From Okapia johnstoni (lineage: Eukaryota > Chordata > Mammalia > Artiodactyla > Giraffidae), in contig CM044306.1 in assembly GCA_024291935.2 (NCBI GenBank), positions 22,217,501 to 22,281,500 of the forward strand: 64,000 bases of DNA, in the 5' to 3' direction. A model generated the notes under the pieces. That model did no database searches and was not told where the DNA came from. It worked only from the letters and a program-made list of their open reading frames with translations. Both the position numbers and the translations under genes were made by a program. Shown here piece after piece: positions 61,626-64,000 of the stretch. Each line of letters begins with the position of its first letter. The stretch's first letter is position 1.

Positions 61626-64000
61626 TTATCTTCTACCTTCAGCCAGAGCCAGAGTGCTGGATGTGGGGTCGGGGATTGGAAGAGAGAGAAGGTGTTATCT
61701 GGGCTAGATGGGAGGGCGGGGAGCAGAGTGGGGGTCGGGGAGGGCTTTAGCAATGTGACTGCAGCCTGTGACACTGAGAGAGGCTCTAGCAGGAGGGGAG
61801 GGGATGTGCCACGCGTGCCCGTGCTCACAGGATGTAGCCTCATCTGCTCACCCTTGATTTCCCCTGATTTGACCTAGGTTAAAAAGGTGTTTCCTTTTTG
61901 TTACCTTGTAACGTTTTAAGATACCTTGGGGCTAGATATGATTTTCTGGGTTTGTTTGGGTTTTGTTTCTAAAATTTCATTGCTCCAGATTTGCTGTTTA
62001 TAATGATTTCTGTCATCAACTTATCTACCATCCCCGTCCCTGCTCTGCTCTCAGTTCCCGCAATTAAAGAAGCACCCACAGACCCAGCGAAGGGTCCTCT
62101 CAGAGCAAAATGCTCGGGTGCCGAAGAGGTTAGACACCTCAGCCCTGCTGCATTTGATCTTGTCTGGTTAACTTTTAATTTCATGGAGTATTGTGCACAG
62201 CTTCCCCTTTTTGGCCTCGGCTCCAAGTGAAATGTTACATAGTTCCTCCATCTAAATGCTGTCCCTCCCAAAGGCATGCCCCAGGTGAACATCAGGCATC
62301 TTGGAGCAGAATCAAAGATCTCAGAGGGGAATGAGTTCATCCTCACGGGATGGTCAGGGGTGGGGGACCACTGGTTCTCAGAGAACCCCATGATCATCAC
62401 CCAAGCCCTGGGCTCTTTGCAGCCCCTGGAGTGCATACATCACCTCTGTGAATGAAGCCTGTCTCCCACTGAGTCAAGAGGAACTAGAAAGCACCTCTGG
62501 ATATAACAGGACCCTCATGCTTACATGGTTATTTCCCCTTGAGAAAACTCCAGAAAAGCTGATGACTATCAAACGAGGTCTTTTGCCCTCCATCCATTTA
62601 CTTCTTCAGATCTTCTCCCAGGCATTCTTGTTTGTAGGTGAGCTTTTAGCTGGGGGCAGATCTCCACGTGCCTGGGGCGCTCCTTACAGAGATACCTCTT
62701 TAAGCCCCAGGGCTTCCATGCAGTAATGTGTCACCTGGATGGTTGTGGCCAGCAGGAATGGTGTACCCCGCCCTCTCCTTTGGAGTGTGCCACCCAAGCC
62801 TGAGGTTGCTTCTGAGTCACTTGAGGATCTGACCTCGGAAATACAATTTGGAGGCCTGATGTGCAGTTCAGCCTGGCCCAACCTTGGAGCTGTTTTTCCT
62901 TGATGCACCCTCTAGACTTTTTGCATATCTGCCACCACAGGCCTCCTCAGGAGTGGCATCTGGCTGCTTCCTTCAGGATCTCTACCACCTTCTGAGCCTG
63001 CTACTGAGGCCTCAGAACTGCGTCCTTTTGTGAGGCCATCAGAGCAGTCTGGCCTGGTCAGGAGAGAAAACAACCCTGTGCTGGGGGAGGTACATTCCTG
63101 TCTTCTCACCTCCTCACCAGGAACTGGGGACTTGGGATGCGATGTGGTAAAACTTGTAGATAACTCTGCAAATGGAAAGAAAGTTTGTGGAACCATTTTG
63201 AACGAATGGATTGGTTTCTTTGGCTTTCTTCAACCTGGCCAAGCTGAGCTTCTGAAGCAGGAACCAGCAACATCTCTGTGCCCGATGCACAGCATTTAGG
63301 TCAGGGAGGAATGGAGACCACATTCTTGGACTCTACTGTGCTGTCGGAACCCTTCAGGAGAGGCAAACGGGGGCCAGACAACTGCCCTGGCCCCCGAAAG
63401 GGACTGTAGGTATCTTTGGATGTCAGCAGCAAGACCGCGAAGTGACTTGGGGAAGAATTTATACCAAATGGCTCATGGAGAAAACAGATTTGACTTAGGG
63501 AGGGATTAGTAGGAATAATGTTTGGACTTGATTTCCCCACCTTCTAATCAAGAATGAAAATTTGAATCTTCTCCTGGTTGGGCCTAGCAACTCCCGAGCT
63601 TGGCAGGCTGTCCTCTCGGGGCCTCCACAGCCCTGGGCTCTCTCCACCTTCCTGCCATTTGGTCTGCTGATCATGTCCCCTGTAATGTGTATGAAAAGTG
63701 TAACCAATTGTTCCCAGTTAAAGGTGAGCTACCAGATATCTAACTTCTTTAACATTGAGTTTTTGTGGAGTGTTTTTTTTTTTTTTTGTATATTGTTTAC
63801 ATTTTGAGAGGTAGCATTCTGTTTTAAATGCTTTGTTTGTTTTTCTGACAGTATTGTTGACTGGGTCAAAACATTTAAGCTGTGGTTTGGTGGATTTTAA
63901 AATTTTTTTAAAGGTCATTCTCTGTGCTATCTTCAAAACCTTGGGTTTGGTCCTTTAATTCCTTTGGCATTCAAATGTTTAAAAGCTATTTATCTTGGTT
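61626..64000 (+). other. PIP4K2B: PIP4K2B 3' untranslated region, open at window end
   Basis: About 2.4 kb after the stop with no convincing ORF and no recent SINE. I see no AATAAA; one ATTAAA lies at 62063. A poly(T) tract lies at about 63771-63787. The transcript probably extends past the window, in keeping with a long 3' UTR in this gene (inference). Confidence 0.6.

Noticed and set aside
1..64000. CRISPR arrays, prophage, integrons, operons
   Set aside because: The window is mammalian nuclear DNA. The regular repeats are SINE/LINE copies and microsatellites, not spaced arrays.
1..64000. tRNA, snoRNA or other small RNA genes
   Set aside because: tRNA-like text is confined to the heads of CHR and Bov-tA SINEs. 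No intact tRNA, box C/D or H/ACA gene was recognised; a covariance-model search would be needed to exclude intronic snoRNAs.

Overview
The window is mammalian nuclear DNA from a ruminant, most probably a bovid. The evidence is the repeats: several 5'-truncated BovB (RTE-type) LINEs with reverse-transcriptase frames, many Bov-tA/Bov-A2 SINEs, and CHR-type tRNA-derived SINEs of the kind shared by ruminants, hippos and whales. The species cannot be resolved further from the sequence. Two complete multi-exon genes, both on the + strand, have canonical GT-AG introns: CWC25 (10 coding exons, 16275-36970, 425 codons) and PIP4K2B (10 coding exons, 39363-61625, 416 codons). These genes are known neighbours in the same orientation on human 17q12. 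All exon borders given here were read from the sequence, and reading frames were checked by summing exon lengths.

Layout. Positions 1-15,700 are intergenic and dense in repeats, with nested L1, BovB, Bov-tA and CHR elements and an old LTR-like copy; no host gene is recognised there. The CWC25 promoter lies at about 15,913-16,274, with an ETS-type site. CWC25 exons run from 16,275 to 36,970, and intron 2 carries two similar BovB copies. A poly(A) signal at 38,304 ends CWC25. About 200 bp later a GC-rich CpG-island promoter begins (about 38,500-39,740) and drives PIP4K2B. Intron 1 of PIP4K2B is 9.65 kb, exons 2-10 lie at 49,172-61,625, and the 3' UTR probably runs past the end of the window.

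Function. CWC25 is a step-I spliceosome factor. PIP4K2B is the type II beta PI5P 4-kinase; the ATP-binding, catalytic, substrate-specificity and GTP-sensing residues are all present. The two proteins are not known to work together; their link here is the tandem, closely spaced arrangement.

I found no evidence for a previously undescribed biological system. The most interesting points are a four-codon upstream ORF (three residues plus stop) in an optimal Kozak context in the PIP4K2B leader; nested retroposons with readable target-site duplications, including an insertion that appears to be only a poly(A) tail and a CHR SINE carrying extra 3' sequence; similar direct BovB copies that flank CWC25 exons 1-2; and an exact 11-bp direct repeat across a CWC25 splice donor.
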